A stretch of 34,193 bases of DNA from Rhodospirillales bacterium (GCA_018971565.1 JAGXAO010000011.1:1-34193); one strand, 5' to 3'. Counted from the stretch's first letter, positions 25,688-33,866 are shown. A program made the numbers and translations. Notes: a model not told the origin generated them from the letters alone.

Positions 25688-26683
25688 ATGATTACCCAGA
25701 AATTCCCCCACACACGGCTTCGCCGCAACCGGTTTGATGATGCCACCCGCCGGATGGTGGCTGAGAACAAGCTCTCCGTGGATGATTTGATCTGGCCGAT
25801 CTTCATCCGCGAGGGACGCGGCGAGCCCACTGAAGTGACGGCCATGCCGGGCGTGTTCCGCGTAACGCTGGAAGGGTTGGCCGCACATGTGGAAGAAGCG
25901 GCGAAACTGAACATTCCGGCTATTGCTTTGTTTCCCGCCACCCCCGCCGAGCTGAAGAACCCCGAGGGCACCGAGGCACTGAACCCCGAGAACCTGATGT
26001 GCCAGGCGGCGCGGCTGCTGAAAAAGGAGTTCCCGCAAATTGCCCTAGTGGGCGATGTGGCGCTGGACCCCTACACCGACCACGGCCATGACGGCGTGCT
26101 GCGCGATGGTTATGTCGCGAACGATGAAAGCGTGGAGATTCTGGCCCGGCAGGCGGTGAATCAGGCCGAGGCGGGGATTGATATCATCGCGCCGTCGGAC
26201 ATGATGGACGGCCGGATTGGGGCATTGCGCCAGGCGCTGGATAAACAAGGGCTGATCCATACCCGCCTCTTAAGCTATGCCGCTAAATACGCCTCAGCTT
26301 TTTATGGCCCTTTTCGCGATGCCATTGGAAGCCAAGGCGCACTGAAAGGGGACAAAAAAACCTACCAGATGAACCCCGCCAATTCAGACGAAGCCTTGCG
26401 TGAAGTGGCGATGGATATTGCCGAGGGCGCGGACATGGTAATGGTAAAACCGGGTATGCCTTACCTGGATATCATCCGCCGGGTGAAGGAGAAATTCGGC
26501 ATGCCGGTGTTCGCCTATCAGGTATCTGGTGAGTACGCGATGATAGAGGCGGCAGCACGCAATGGGTGGATTGACCACGACAAGGCGATGATAGAGGCAC
26601 TCATCTGCTTCAAGCGGGCGGGCTGCTCTGGTGTTCTTACCTATCACGCCGTGCAGGCAGCACGGATATTGGAGGGCAAATGA
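25688..26683 (+). CDS. hemB: Delta-aminolevulinic acid dehydratase (porphobilinogen synthase)
   Basis: 331 residues; condenses two 5-aminolevulinate molecules to porphobilinogen for heme. The start at 25688 is chosen because the conserved N terminus FPHTRLRRNRFDD begins there; an upstream extension is not family-like. The two Schiff-base lysines are Lys200 (SYAAKYASAFYGPFRDA) and Lys254 (DMVMVKPGMPYLDIIR). Instead of a zinc-binding cysteine trio, the active-site lid reads LDPYTDHGHDGVLRDG, the acidic metal type known from alphaproteobacteria that uses magnesium or similar ions. The upstream GGAG is 13 bases away. It overlaps the SDR gene by four bases. Confidence 0.96.
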   Translation: MITQKFPHTRLRRNRFDDATRRMVAENKLSVDDLIWPIFIREGRGEPTEVTAMPGVFRVTLEGLAAHVEEAAKLNIPAIALFPATPAELKNPEGTEALNPENLMCQAARLLKKEFPQIALVGDVALDPYTDHGHDGVLRDGYVANDESVEILARQAVNQAEAGIDIIAPSDMMDGRIGALRQALDKQGLIHTRLLSYAAKYASAFYGPFRDAIGSQGALKGDKKTYQMNPANSDEALREVAMDIAEGADMVMVKPGMPYLDIIRRVKEKFGMPVFAYQVSGEYAMIEAAARNGWIDHDKAMIEALICFKRAGCSGVLTYHAVQAARILEGK

Positions 26684-27606
26684 GCCTTTGGCCCGGCACG
26701 CAAATTCCCAGCCTCTCCGGCCAGACGATCGTCGTTACCGGGGCGAATAGTGGCATTGGCTACTATGCCGCGTTGGAATTCGCCCAGGCCGGGGCGGAGG
26801 TGGTGCTGGCCTGCCGCAGTGCGGAACGCGGCGCCCAGGCCCTGGCCGGAATAGAGGAAGCGGCCCCTGGCCGAGCCAGGCTGGAGATGCTGGACCTCTC
26901 CGACCTTGCTTCCGTGCATGAATTCGCTGCCCGGCTGAAGGCCCGCGGCGGCAAGATCGACATATTATTGAATAATGCCGGAGTGATGGCTCCGCCCGCG
27001 CGCCAGACCACCGCGCAGGGGTTTGAACTGCAGCTGGGCGTTAATTTCCTGGGCCACTTCCTGCTCACTGCCTTGTTGCTGGAGCTTGTGATGAGCGCTT
27101 CGGCGCCGCGCATTATCCAGGTCTCATCCGTCGCGCATCGCCAGGGCCGGATGGCGTGGGAGGATTTACAAAGCGAGCACGGTTACAAGGCCTGGAATGC
27201 CTATCGGCAAAGCAAGCTGGCCATGCTGATTTTCGCACAGGAGCTGTCGCGGCGCTCAGCGCAAGGCGGCTGGGGCGTACTTTCACTGGCGGCACACCCG
27301 GGCATCGCGGCAACGGAACTGGTGGCGAATGGGCCGGGGCGCAACAGCGCCATTGCCAGGCTACAAAAGCTGGCCGCGCCGTTCATTCAGCAGCCGGGTG
27401 ATGCGGGAGCCTGGCCGTTGATTTTGGCGGGAATCGATTCTGAAGCCGTGCAAGGCGCCTATTACGGCCCTCAAGGCTGGCAGGAATGCCGCGGCCGCCC
27501 CGGTCCCGGCAAGATTGAGCCGAAAGCCCTGGATGCGAGCGCTGGGCGACGGCTTTGGGACATTGCCGAGCAACTTACAGGCGTCGCTCTTAAGCCCGGC
27601 CCATGA
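26680..27606 (+). CDS. Short-chain dehydrogenase/reductase, retinol-dehydrogenase-like
   Basis: 308 residues, ATG overlapping the hemB stop (ATGA). Classical SDR features are complete: TGANSGIG (20-27) for NAD(P), NNAG (98-101), the catalytic serine in QVSSVAH (149 or 150) and YRQSK (Tyr175, Lys179). Length and motifs resemble the retinol/WW-domain oxidoreductase-like group often annotated as oxidoreductases in bacteria. The substrate is unknown. Although coupled to hemB there is no known link to heme synthesis. Its last 17 bases overlap the end of the convergent squalene-synthase-like gene. Confidence 0.9.
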   Translation: MSLWPGTQIPSLSGQTIVVTGANSGIGYYAALEFAQAGAEVVLACRSAERGAQALAGIEEAAPGRARLEMLDLSDLASVHEFAARLKARGGKIDILLNNAGVMAPPARQTTAQGFELQLGVNFLGHFLLTALLLELVMSASAPRIIQVSSVAHRQGRMAWEDLQSEHGYKAWNAYRQSKLAMLIFAQELSRRSAQGGWGVLSLAAHPGIAATELVANGPGRNSAIARLQKLAAPFIQQPGDAGAWPLILAGIDSEAVQGAYYGPQGWQECRGRPGPGKIEPKALDASAGRRLWDIAEQLTGVALKPGP

Positions 27607-28294
27607 AAGCAGCGCGCAGCACGGCCAGGCGGTCCTGGAAGTTCCGCTGGGCATAAGGGCGGGTAAGATCGCGCCGAACAAACGCGGCTGGGGCCCAGGC
27701 TGCAAAAGCGCCGCGAAGTGGTTTGGCTGCCAGCAGGGCCTTGGCTTCCGCCATTAAAATTTCTGGCGCAGTACCATCCACCGGTAGCAAGGAACGCTCC
27801 TGCCGGGCCAGAAACGGGGCAGAACGTAAAATACCGGAAATGGCATAGGCGGTGCCGAGATCCTCTATCGCTGCGCTGTCCGCGCCCAGCAGCTTACCCG
27901 CAAGGCGCGCCAGCCGCCCGCCGGTGCCGCGCGCATAGGCAAGAAAAGACGGCAAATCCGGGATTTGGTCGTCTGCCTCCACCTCACGAGCGTCGATCAG
28001 CGCCAGCAGATCCTCGCGCGGTAACCTTCCGGCATCCAGCGCATCCGCCAGCGGCCTTGCAAGGTCATGTTCCCGGCGCTGGCCCTGCACCACCTCCCGC
28101 CACCATTGCAGGCGAATGAGGGCGAGCATCTGGTTGCTCGCTACCTCCCGCGCGCGGGCGAGTTCATGATTAAAAAGATACAGCAATGCCAGATTTTCAC
28201 GGGCCCGCGCCGGGGCAAAGAGCGTGGCAAAATGCCGGTCAGGGTCGGCGGGGCGCAGGCGGGATAAAAAGGTTTCATCGCTTGACGGGGACAT
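27590..28294 (-). CDS. Squalene/phytoene synthase family protein lacking the Asp-rich motif
   Basis: 234 residues from ATG 28294 (GGAG 5 bases upstream; a GTG two codons earlier overlaps that site). The fold pattern of the family is visible: DRHFATLFAPARARENLALLYLF, then RLQWWREVV (61-69) and, later, GTAYAISGILRS. In active squalene or phytoene synthases the first helix pair carries DxxxD, but here the position reads NHELARARE (42-50), and the second Asp-rich motif is also not evident. It therefore resembles the NDUFAF6-like, probably non-catalytic branch linked to respiratory complex I assembly in mitochondria. It is not next to hopanoid or carotenoid genes. Function inferred only. Confidence 0.7.
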   Translation of the reverse strand: MSPSSDETFLSRLRPADPDRHFATLFAPARARENLALLYLFNHELARAREVASNQMLALIRLQWWREVVQGQRREHDLARPLADALDAGRLPREDLLALIDAREVEADDQIPDLPSFLAYARGTGGRLARLAGKLLGADSAAIEDLGTAYAISGILRSAPFLARQERSLLPVDGTAPEILMAEAKALLAAKPLRGAFAAWAPAAFVRRDLTRPYAQRNFQDRLAVLRAAFMGRA

Positions 28295-28296
28295 GA

Positions 28297-28338
28297 ACAC
28301 TCCATAGCTAATCGGGGCGACGAAACAAATTGGAGTGT
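28297..28338. repeat. Inverted repeat formed by the divergent ribosome-binding sites
   Basis: ACACTCCA (28297-28304) and TGGAGTGT (28331-28338) are perfect inverted copies on either side of the 50-base divergent gap. Each contains the GGAG of one gene (squalene-synthase-like and sodB). It may simply be two similar Shine-Dalgarno sites. Confidence 0.5.
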
Positions 28339-28344
28339 GCCAAC

Positions 28345-28944
28345 ATGGCGTTTGAACTGCCCTCCCTACCCTTTACCACCTCTGCCCTGTCTGAAGCCGG
28401 CATGTGCCAGGAAACCCTGGAGCTGCACCACGGCAAGCACCACCAGGCCTATGTGACGGCGCTGAATGGCTTTGTTGAGAAAAATGCCGATCTGCAGGGC
28501 AAGTCTCTGGATGAGATTGTGAAGCTCTCCCACAATAAGGCCGATATGGCGCCGGTGTTTAACAATGCGGGCCAGCATTGGAACCATATTCTGTTCTGGG
28601 AAAATCTGAGCCCCAAGGGCGGCCAGATTCCCGGCAAGCTGGAAAAGAAGATCAGCGAGGATTTCGGTTCAGTGGATGCCTTCAAGGATGCCTTCAAGGC
28701 CGCCGGTGTGGGCCAGTTTGGTTCCGGTTGGGCCTGGCTGGTGCTGGCCGCCGACGGCAAGCTGAAGGTAACCAAGACCCCAAACGGCTCCAACCCGCTC
28801 GCGACCGGCGAGGGCAAGGTGCTGCTGGCTCTGGATGTGTGGGAGCACAGCTACTATCTGGATTTCCGCAATCGCCGCCCGGACTATATCACCAACTACC
28901 TGAACAAGCTGGCGAACTACGAGTACGCCGAATCCAAGCTTTGA
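28345..28944 (+). CDS. sodB: Superoxide dismutase, Fe/Mn family (Fe type)
   Basis: 199 residues; converts superoxide to peroxide and oxygen in the cytosol. The ATG at 28345 opens the conserved MAFELPSLPF and is preceded by GGAG. Metal ligands are His28, His81, Asp164 and His168 (ELHHGKHHQAYV, QHWNHILFW, DVWEHSYYLDF). The outer-sphere glutamine sits at residue 77, before the second ligand, which is the Fe-type position; alphaproteobacterial enzymes of this kind can be cambialistic, so metal use is not certain. The gene is divergent from the squalene-synthase-like gene with only 50 bases between starts and ends at a strong terminator. Confidence 0.96.
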   Translation: MAFELPSLPFTTSALSEAGMCQETLELHHGKHHQAYVTALNGFVEKNADLQGKSLDEIVKLSHNKADMAPVFNNAGQHWNHILFWENLSPKGGQIPGKLEKKISEDFGSVDAFKDAFKAAGVGQFGSGWAWLVLAADGKLKVTKTPNGSNPLATGEGKVLLALDVWEHSYYLDFRNRRPDYITNYLNKLANYEYAESKL

Positions 28945-28958
28945 TCTGAACGGCTAAG

Positions 28959-28993
28959 AAAAACCCCCGGCGCCCTGGCATCGGGGGTTTTTT
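28959..28993. terminator. Bidirectional rho-independent terminator between sodB and the GNAT gene
   Basis: AAAAACCCCCG (28959-28969) pairs with CGGGGGTTTTTT (28982-28993) around a 12-base loop. T tracts occur on both strands, so it can stop both convergent genes; the GNAT stop codon lies in its right edge. Confidence 0.9.
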
Positions 28994-29471
28994 ACAGCTC
29001 CTTGACGAAATAGCGGACTTTTTTGCCGCCATCTGGCAGTTCTGCGCTGCCTGCTTGCACAAAGCCAAGACGCGCATGAAACGCATCAGAGGCCGGGTTT
29101 GGCGGATATTCATTCACCTCGCATACCGCCAGCGTATGGCCGGCTGATCGCGCTTGCTGAAACAATGCCTCGTACAACGCAGCACCATGGCCGCGCCCGC
29201 GCGCGGCGGCATCCGTTACCACGCGGTCGATATAAACGAATTTCAGAAAACGGTTGCGGAACCAAAGAAAATTTGGCGAGTTGTAATCGGCGTTCTGATC
29301 GAAGGCGATGAGAAACGCATCCGTCTCGTTAATCGCGGCTGCAAAAAAGGATCGTTCAAGCAAAAGCCTAAAACGATCCTCATCTGCGTATGAAAGCTCC
29401 TGCGCATGCGCGTTATTCAGCTTACGCAAAGCCTCAAATGCAGGAGAATTCACAGATAAACTTGTCAGCAT
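28992..29471 (-). CDS. GNAT family N-acetyltransferase
   Basis: 159 residues from ATG 29471, chosen because LSVNSPAFEALRKLNNAHAQELS is the normal opening of this group; a longer frame would run into glnT. The acetyl-CoA loop is VVTDAAARGRGHGAALYEAL, with the R-x-x-G-x-G/A core. FVYIDRVVV-type strand before it and FHARLGFVQAG after it complete the GNAT fold. The acceptor is unknown. It lies 52 bases downstream of glnT on the same strand, with only a weak imperfect hairpin between, so readthrough from the glx operon is possible. Confidence 0.88.
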   Translation of the reverse strand: MLTSLSVNSPAFEALRKLNNAHAQELSYADEDRFRLLLERSFFAAAINETDAFLIAFDQNADYNSPNFLWFRNRFLKFVYIDRVVTDAAARGRGHGAALYEALFQQARSAGHTLAVCEVNEYPPNPASDAFHARLGFVQAGSAELPDGGKKVRYFVKEL

Positions 29472-29523
29472 ACGGTTTTTAATCGCACGCGCGGATATGC
29501 CCTGACAAGACCGCCAGGTGGCG

Positions 29524-30825
29524 TCAGCAATCCAGCGTGGCCTGCCGCTCCCAGTCCGAAAGATGCGCGGAAAAGGCGTTCCATTCACCATGCTTCAACT
29601 TGGTATAGGAATTCACGAAAGACTCACCAAGAGCCGCCTTCAAAGTTGAAGAAGCTTCGAGAGCGCGCAGGGCATCCAACAGATTTAGCGGCAGACGCTT
29701 CGCGTCTTTTACCGTGTGGCCATCCGTATACATATTGATGTCCAACCGCTTGCCGGGATCGGTTTTGTTCGCGATACCATCCAGCCCCGCCGCGAGGATG
29801 GAAGCCTGCAGCAGATACGGGTTCACCGCGCCATCCGCCAGCCGCATCTCAAACCGGCCAGCCTCCGGGATGCGGATCATATGCGTGCGGTTATTGCCGG
29901 AGTAGGTAACGGTGTTCGGCGCCCAGGTAGCCCCTGAAATGGTACGCGGAGCGTTGATGCGCTTATAGCTGTTCACCGTGGGGTTGGTGATGGCGGCCAG
30001 TGCATCGGCATGTTGGATAACACCGCCGATGAAATGATAGCCAAGCTGGGAAACCCCGAGTTCGCCCTGCTCATCCTCGAACAGATTCTCATCGCCCTTC
30101 CAGAGCGAGACATGGCTATGACAGCCGGAGCCGGTAAGGCCCAGGAAAGGTTTGGGCATGAAAGTGGCGCGCAGCCCATGCTTCTCAGCTACGGATTTAG
30201 CCATGAATTTGAAAAATACATGGCGATCGGCGGTGAGAAGCGCATCACCGTAATTCCAGTTCATTTCGAACTGGCCGTTCGCGTCTTCATGGTCGTTCTG
30301 GTAGGCGCCCCAGCCGAGTTCCAGCATGGCATCACAGATTTCGGTGATGACATCATACCGTCGCAGCAGCGCCCCGGCATCATAGCAGGGCTTGGTGCCG
30401 GTATCGAGCGCGTCGGCGATGGCTGAACCATCCGGAAGCGTCAGAAAGAATTCACATTCCACGCCGCTTTTCATCTGGTAACCGGCGGCGGTGGCCTGAG
30501 CGATTACGCGTTGCAGCACGTTGCGCGGTCCCTGCTCGACCTTTTTGCCGTCCATATAGATATCGGAAGCCAGCCACCCTACCTCTTTCTTCCAAGGCAG
30601 AGGGGTAAGAGTTGCGGGGTCTGGCAGCGCGAACATATCTGAGTCGGCTGGGGACATGTCCAGCCAGGTTGCAAACCCCGCGAAACCAGCACCGTTTTTC
30701 TGCATTCCCGTGATAGCGGAAGCCGGAACCAGCTTGGCGCGCTGACTGCCAAAAAGGTCAGTATAGGAAATCAGAAAATATTTTAGCCCGAGTTGTTTTG
30801 CCTTTTCGGCCAGCTCAATCGCCAT
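29524..30825 (-). CDS. glnT: Type III glutamine synthetase-like ligase (GlnT / gamma-glutamylmethylamide synthetase)
   Basis: 433 residues. A GS-fold ATP-dependent glutamate-amine ligase: beta-grasp part with FGSQRAKLVP (25-34), first catalytic strand GVECEFFL (Glu123/Glu125), QFEMNW (185-190), KPFLGLTGSGCHSH (225-238), NPTVNSYKR (281-289), NNRTHMIRIP (311-320), R-x-E-x-R (324-328) and NPYLLQ. The residue before the catalytic His is Cys235 where many GS have Met. In this gene context (after glxBCD) the family includes rhizobial GlnT and gamma-glutamylmethylamide synthetase (GmaS), which makes the methylamide from glutamate and methylamine. Sequence alone cannot choose between ammonia and methylamine as substrate. 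An 81-base gap separates it from glxD. Confidence 0.85.
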   Translation of the reverse strand: MAIELAEKAKQLGLKYFLISYTDLFGSQRAKLVPASAITGMQKNGAGFAGFATWLDMSPADSDMFALPDPATLTPLPWKKEVGWLASDIYMDGKKVEQGPRNVLQRVIAQATAAGYQMKSGVECEFFLTLPDGSAIADALDTGTKPCYDAGALLRRYDVITEICDAMLELGWGAYQNDHEDANGQFEMNWNYGDALLTADRHVFFKFMAKSVAEKHGLRATFMPKPFLGLTGSGCHSHVSLWKGDENLFEDEQGELGVSQLGYHFIGGVIQHADALAAITNPTVNSYKRINAPRTISGATWAPNTVTYSGNNRTHMIRIPEAGRFEMRLADGAVNPYLLQASILAAGLDGIANKTDPGKRLDINMYTDGHTVKDAKRLPLNLLDALRALEASSTLKAALGESFVNSYTKLKHGEWNAFSAHLSDWERQATLDC

Positions 30826-30906
30826 CTTCGTGCCCTATGTCCTGTTGGATCTTGTTAAAGCGTGCCGTGTGTTACGTTTTTCCGTATTGGTTTTGTTTTT
30901 GCCGTG

Positions 30907-32244
30907 TCAGAATGTTTTGCCCGGTATCCAGTTTGTGCCCGCCAGTGGCACCTGCGCCATGGCGGAGGCCTCCAGCGTCAACGCCACCAAATCTTCCGGC
31001 TCCAGATTATGCAGGTGGCTCTTGCCGCAGGCGCGCGCGATGGTCTGGGCTTCCAGCGTGAGCACTGAGAGATAATTCGCCAGGCGCCGCCCGGCTTTCA
31101 CCGGGTCCAGCCGCGCAGCCAGGGCCGGGTCCTGGGTGGTAATGCCGGCGGGGTCGCGGCCCTCGTGCCAATCGTCATAGGCGCCTGCTGTGGTGCCAAG
31201 CTTGCGATATTCATCCTCGAACTCAGGTGAGTTGTCGCCCAGGGAAATGAGCGCCGCGGTGCCGATGGCGACCGCATCCGCCCCCAGGGCGATGGCCTTG
31301 GCTACATCCGCGCCCGTGCGGATACCCCCGGAGACGATGAGCTGAACCTTGCGGTGCATTCCCAAATCTTGCAGCGCCTGCACCGCCGGACGAATCGCCG
31401 CGAGGATAGGGATACCCACTTGCTCAATGAACACTTCCTGGGTTGCCGCAGTTCCCCCCTGCATACCGTCCAGCACCACCACATCCGCACCAGCCTTTAT
31501 TGCCAGGGCAATGTCGTAATACGGGCGGGAGGCGCCAACTTTCACATAAATCGGCTTTTCCCAGTTGGTAAGCTCACGTAGTTCCAGGATTTTGATTTCA
31601 AGATCGTCTGGCCCCGTCCAGTCCGGATGCCGGCAGGCAGAGCGCTGGTCGATGCCTTCGGGCAGATTGCGCATCTGCGCCACGCGCGGGGAGATTTTTT
31701 GCCCCAGAAGCATGCCGCCGCCGCCGGGCTTGGCCCCCTGCCCCACCACAACTTCTATGGCATCCGCCTTGCGCAGATCAGTAAGGTTCATGCCGTAGCG
31801 GGATGGCAGATATTGGTAAACCAGAGTCTGCGAATGGCCGCGCTCCTCTGGTGTCATGCCGCCATCGCCCGTTGTGGTGGAGGTGCCCACAGCCGATGCG
31901 CCGCGCCCGAGCGCTTCCTTTGCGTTGCCGGAAAGCGCGCCAAAAGACATGCCAGCAATTGTTACAGGCGTTTTTAGGTGAATGGGTTTCTTGGCAAACC
32001 GCGTACCGAGCACAACATCCGTGCCGCATTTCTCGCGATAGCCTTCCAGCGGATAACGAGAGATGGAGGCACCGACGAACAGCAGATCGTCAAAATGCGG
32101 CAGCTTGCGCTTGGTGCCGCCTCCACGAATGTCATAAATACCTGTGGCGGCGGCGCGCTGAATCTCGGCAATGCTGTGCGGATCGAAAGTAGCGGAAAAG
32201 CGCGGCAGCGTGCGGGGAATATGGGAAATGGGCGTTTCGTTCAT
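30907..32244 (-). CDS. glxD: FMN-binding glutamate synthase-like protein (GlxD/MgsC)
   Basis: 445 residues; corresponds to the FMN synthase domain of glutamate synthase as a separate subunit. The barrel motifs are SFGALSGNAKEALGRGA (100-116), VGQGAKPGGGGMLLGQKIS (167-185), KVGASRPYYDIALAIKAGAD (235-254), DGMQGGTAATQE (259-270) and SGGIRTGADVAKAIALGADA (305-324). Only three cysteines occur (73, 204 and near 412), and the Cys cluster that binds 3Fe-4S in glutamate synthase is replaced by GDNSPEFEDEYRKLG...DPAGITTQ. In MgsABC this subunit combines ammonia from the amidotransferase with a glutamate-derived substrate, giving N-methylglutamate in methylotrophs. It begins 2 bases after glxC. Confidence 0.85.
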   Translation of the reverse strand: MNETPISHIPRTLPRFSATFDPHSIAEIQRAAATGIYDIRGGGTKRKLPHFDDLLFVGASISRYPLEGYREKCGTDVVLGTRFAKKPIHLKTPVTIAGMSFGALSGNAKEALGRGASAVGTSTTTGDGGMTPEERGHSQTLVYQYLPSRYGMNLTDLRKADAIEVVVGQGAKPGGGGMLLGQKISPRVAQMRNLPEGIDQRSACRHPDWTGPDDLEIKILELRELTNWEKPIYVKVGASRPYYDIALAIKAGADVVVLDGMQGGTAATQEVFIEQVGIPILAAIRPAVQALQDLGMHRKVQLIVSGGIRTGADVAKAIALGADAVAIGTAALISLGDNSPEFEDEYRKLGTTAGAYDDWHEGRDPAGITTQDPALAARLDPVKAGRRLANYLSVLTLEAQTIARACGKSHLHNLEPEDLVALTLEASAMAQVPLAGTNWIPGKTF

Positions 32245-32246
32245 GG

Positions 32247-32963
32247 TTAGTACGCACCTACATTGTCGACATGGAAATGATAGAGCGTGCGGGCGGAACC
32301 ATAGCGGGTGAAGCTCTCCACACTATCCTCGATACCAGCCTTCTGGAGCAAATTCGCGAGGATGGTTTTATCCTCCTCCGTCATTTCCTTCTTTTCGCAA
32401 TCAGCCCCCAGGCTGGCCACCTTGCCTTTAACAAAAATCCTGGCCTCGTAAAGGGAGTCGCCAAGCGCATCACCCGCGTCGCCGCAAATCACGAAATTGC
32501 CACTCTGGGCCATGAAGGCGCTCATATGGCCAACATTACCCTTCACCACAATGTCGATACCCTTCATGGAGATGCCGCAACGGGCTGAGGCATTGCCATC
32601 GATGATAAGCAAACCGCCATGGGCGGTGGCACCAGCGGACTGGCTGGCATCACCCTTCACATGCACGAGGCCGGACATCATGTTCTCGGCGACGCCGGTG
32701 CCTACATTACCGTTGATGGTAACGGCCGCGCCATCATTCATGCCCGCACAATAATAGCCCGCATGGCCATTGATGGTGACTGAAACCGGCACGGTAATGC
32801 CAACGGCGAGCGCATGTTCGCCACGCGGGTTAAGAATGGTCCAGGCGGTCTGGTTTGTATCAGGAGAAAGAGATTGCAGGGTTGCGTTCAGCTCCCGCAG
32901 GCTGGCGGCGGCAAGATCAAAATTCACAGTCGATTCCATGTTCTTTGGCAATACCGCGCTCAC
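32247..32963 (-). CDS. glxC: GXGXG-motif protein, glutamate synthase alpha C-terminal-like (GlxC/MgsB)
   Basis: 238 residues, GTG start at 32963 with GGGAG 8 bases upstream and a GTGA overlap with glxB; an ATG at 32939 has a poorer site. The protein is a right-handed beta-helix with repeating G-x3-G turns: INGNVGTGVAENMMSG, VKGDASQSAGATAHGG, IDGNASARCGISMKG, VKGNVGHMSAFMAQSG, ICGDAGDALGDSLYE. This domain links the amidotransferase and synthase sites in glutamate synthase; here it is a stand-alone subunit, as in GlxC and MgsB. Its C-terminal 60 residues are charged and helical. Cotranscribed with glxB and glxD. Confidence 0.88.
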   Translation of the reverse strand: MSAVLPKNMESTVNFDLAAASLRELNATLQSLSPDTNQTAWTILNPRGEHALAVGITVPVSVTINGHAGYYCAGMNDGAAVTINGNVGTGVAENMMSGLVHVKGDASQSAGATAHGGLLIIDGNASARCGISMKGIDIVVKGNVGHMSAFMAQSGNFVICGDAGDALGDSLYEARIFVKGKVASLGADCEKKEMTEEDKTILANLLQKAGIEDSVESFTRYGSARTLYHFHVDNVGAY

Positions 32964-33838
32964 GCCGCGCGCTCCCAGAAATAGACTTTTGCGGGTTCAG
33001 GCTCGAACAGGCGCGCCGCCTCGATGCCCGGCAAACCGGCGAGGGCACGATATTCCGATGCAAATGCGACATAATCTCCGGTTTCGGCCATCACCGCCGG
33101 TTTGCAGGAAACAGGATCGCGCAATACGCCAAAACCGCTTTCCGTACCGACGACAAAATTATAGAAACCGTCAAGATCGTTCAATGCCGAGGTCAGCGCC
33201 TCATCGAGCTTCGCACCTTCTCGCAGCTTGTAGGAGAGATAACCGGCGGCAACCTCCGTGTCGTTCTGCGTGGCGAATTTGATGCCCTGGCGGACCAAGG
33301 AACGGCGAACATCATTATGATTTGATAATGAGCCATTGTGCACCAAGCATTGGTCCGCGCCGGTGGAGAAAGGATGCGCCCCTTCCGTGGTCACGGCCGA
33401 TTCAGTCGCCATACGGGTATGGCCGATGGCGTGAGTGCCAGACATGCTGGCGAGACCAAAGCGTGCGCTCACCTCTTCCGGCAAGCCAACACCCTTGAAC
33501 AGTTCCATGCGGCTGCCGATAGAAACAATCGTAAATTCCGGACGCTTTTCCAAAAACGCCTGGATTTCAGCCGCGCGCGCGGTGGGAACGCTGATCACGA
33601 CATGATCATCATGCTCGGTTACAACCGCTTCCAGTTGCAGGGCCAGATCTGCGGCATTAAAGCCGAACGGCACGCGCACTGTGAATTTGACATATCCAGG
33701 CATGGCCGCGCCATATATGGCAAAGCCAGCTGAGTCGGGCCCGCGTTCGGTCAACACATTTAACATGCCTGACATCAAAGCACCGAGTTGCGGCTCAAGC
33801 GCCTTGTTTTTAAGAAATAGACCGGCAATCCCACACAT
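32960..33838 (-). CDS. glxB: Class II glutamine amidotransferase (GlxB/MgsA)
   Basis: 292 residues from ATG 33838, chosen because Cys2 must become the N-terminal nucleophile after Met removal (MCGIAGLF); GGAAGGAGAGG lies upstream. Ntn-hydrolase motifs: ERGPDSAGFAIYG, GHTRMATESAVTTEGAHPF (glutamine arginine), CLVHNGSLSNHNDVRRSL and NDTEVAAGYL. It should release ammonia from glutamine for the partner synthase. The ATG has a promoter with a 22-base leader upstream. Length is typical for the stand-alone GlxB/MgsA subunit, shorter than PurF or GlmS, and it lacks their C-terminal domains. Confidence 0.9.
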   Translation of the reverse strand: MCGIAGLFLKNKALEPQLGALMSGMLNVLTERGPDSAGFAIYGAAMPGYVKFTVRVPFGFNAADLALQLEAVVTEHDDHVVISVPTARAAEIQAFLEKRPEFTIVSIGSRMELFKGVGLPEEVSARFGLASMSGTHAIGHTRMATESAVTTEGAHPFSTGADQCLVHNGSLSNHNDVRRSLVRQGIKFATQNDTEVAAGYLSYKLREGAKLDEALTSALNDLDGFYNFVVGTESGFGVLRDPVSCKPAVMAETGDYVAFASEYRALAGLPGIEAARLFEPEPAKVYFWERAA

Positions 33839-33866
33839 CCCGCTCGCCTCTCCTTCCGATAAGAAA

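Noticed and set aside
29472-29591. 40-residue N-terminal extension of the GNAT protein
   Set aside because: It overlaps the 3' end of glnT and lacks similarity to GNAT N termini.
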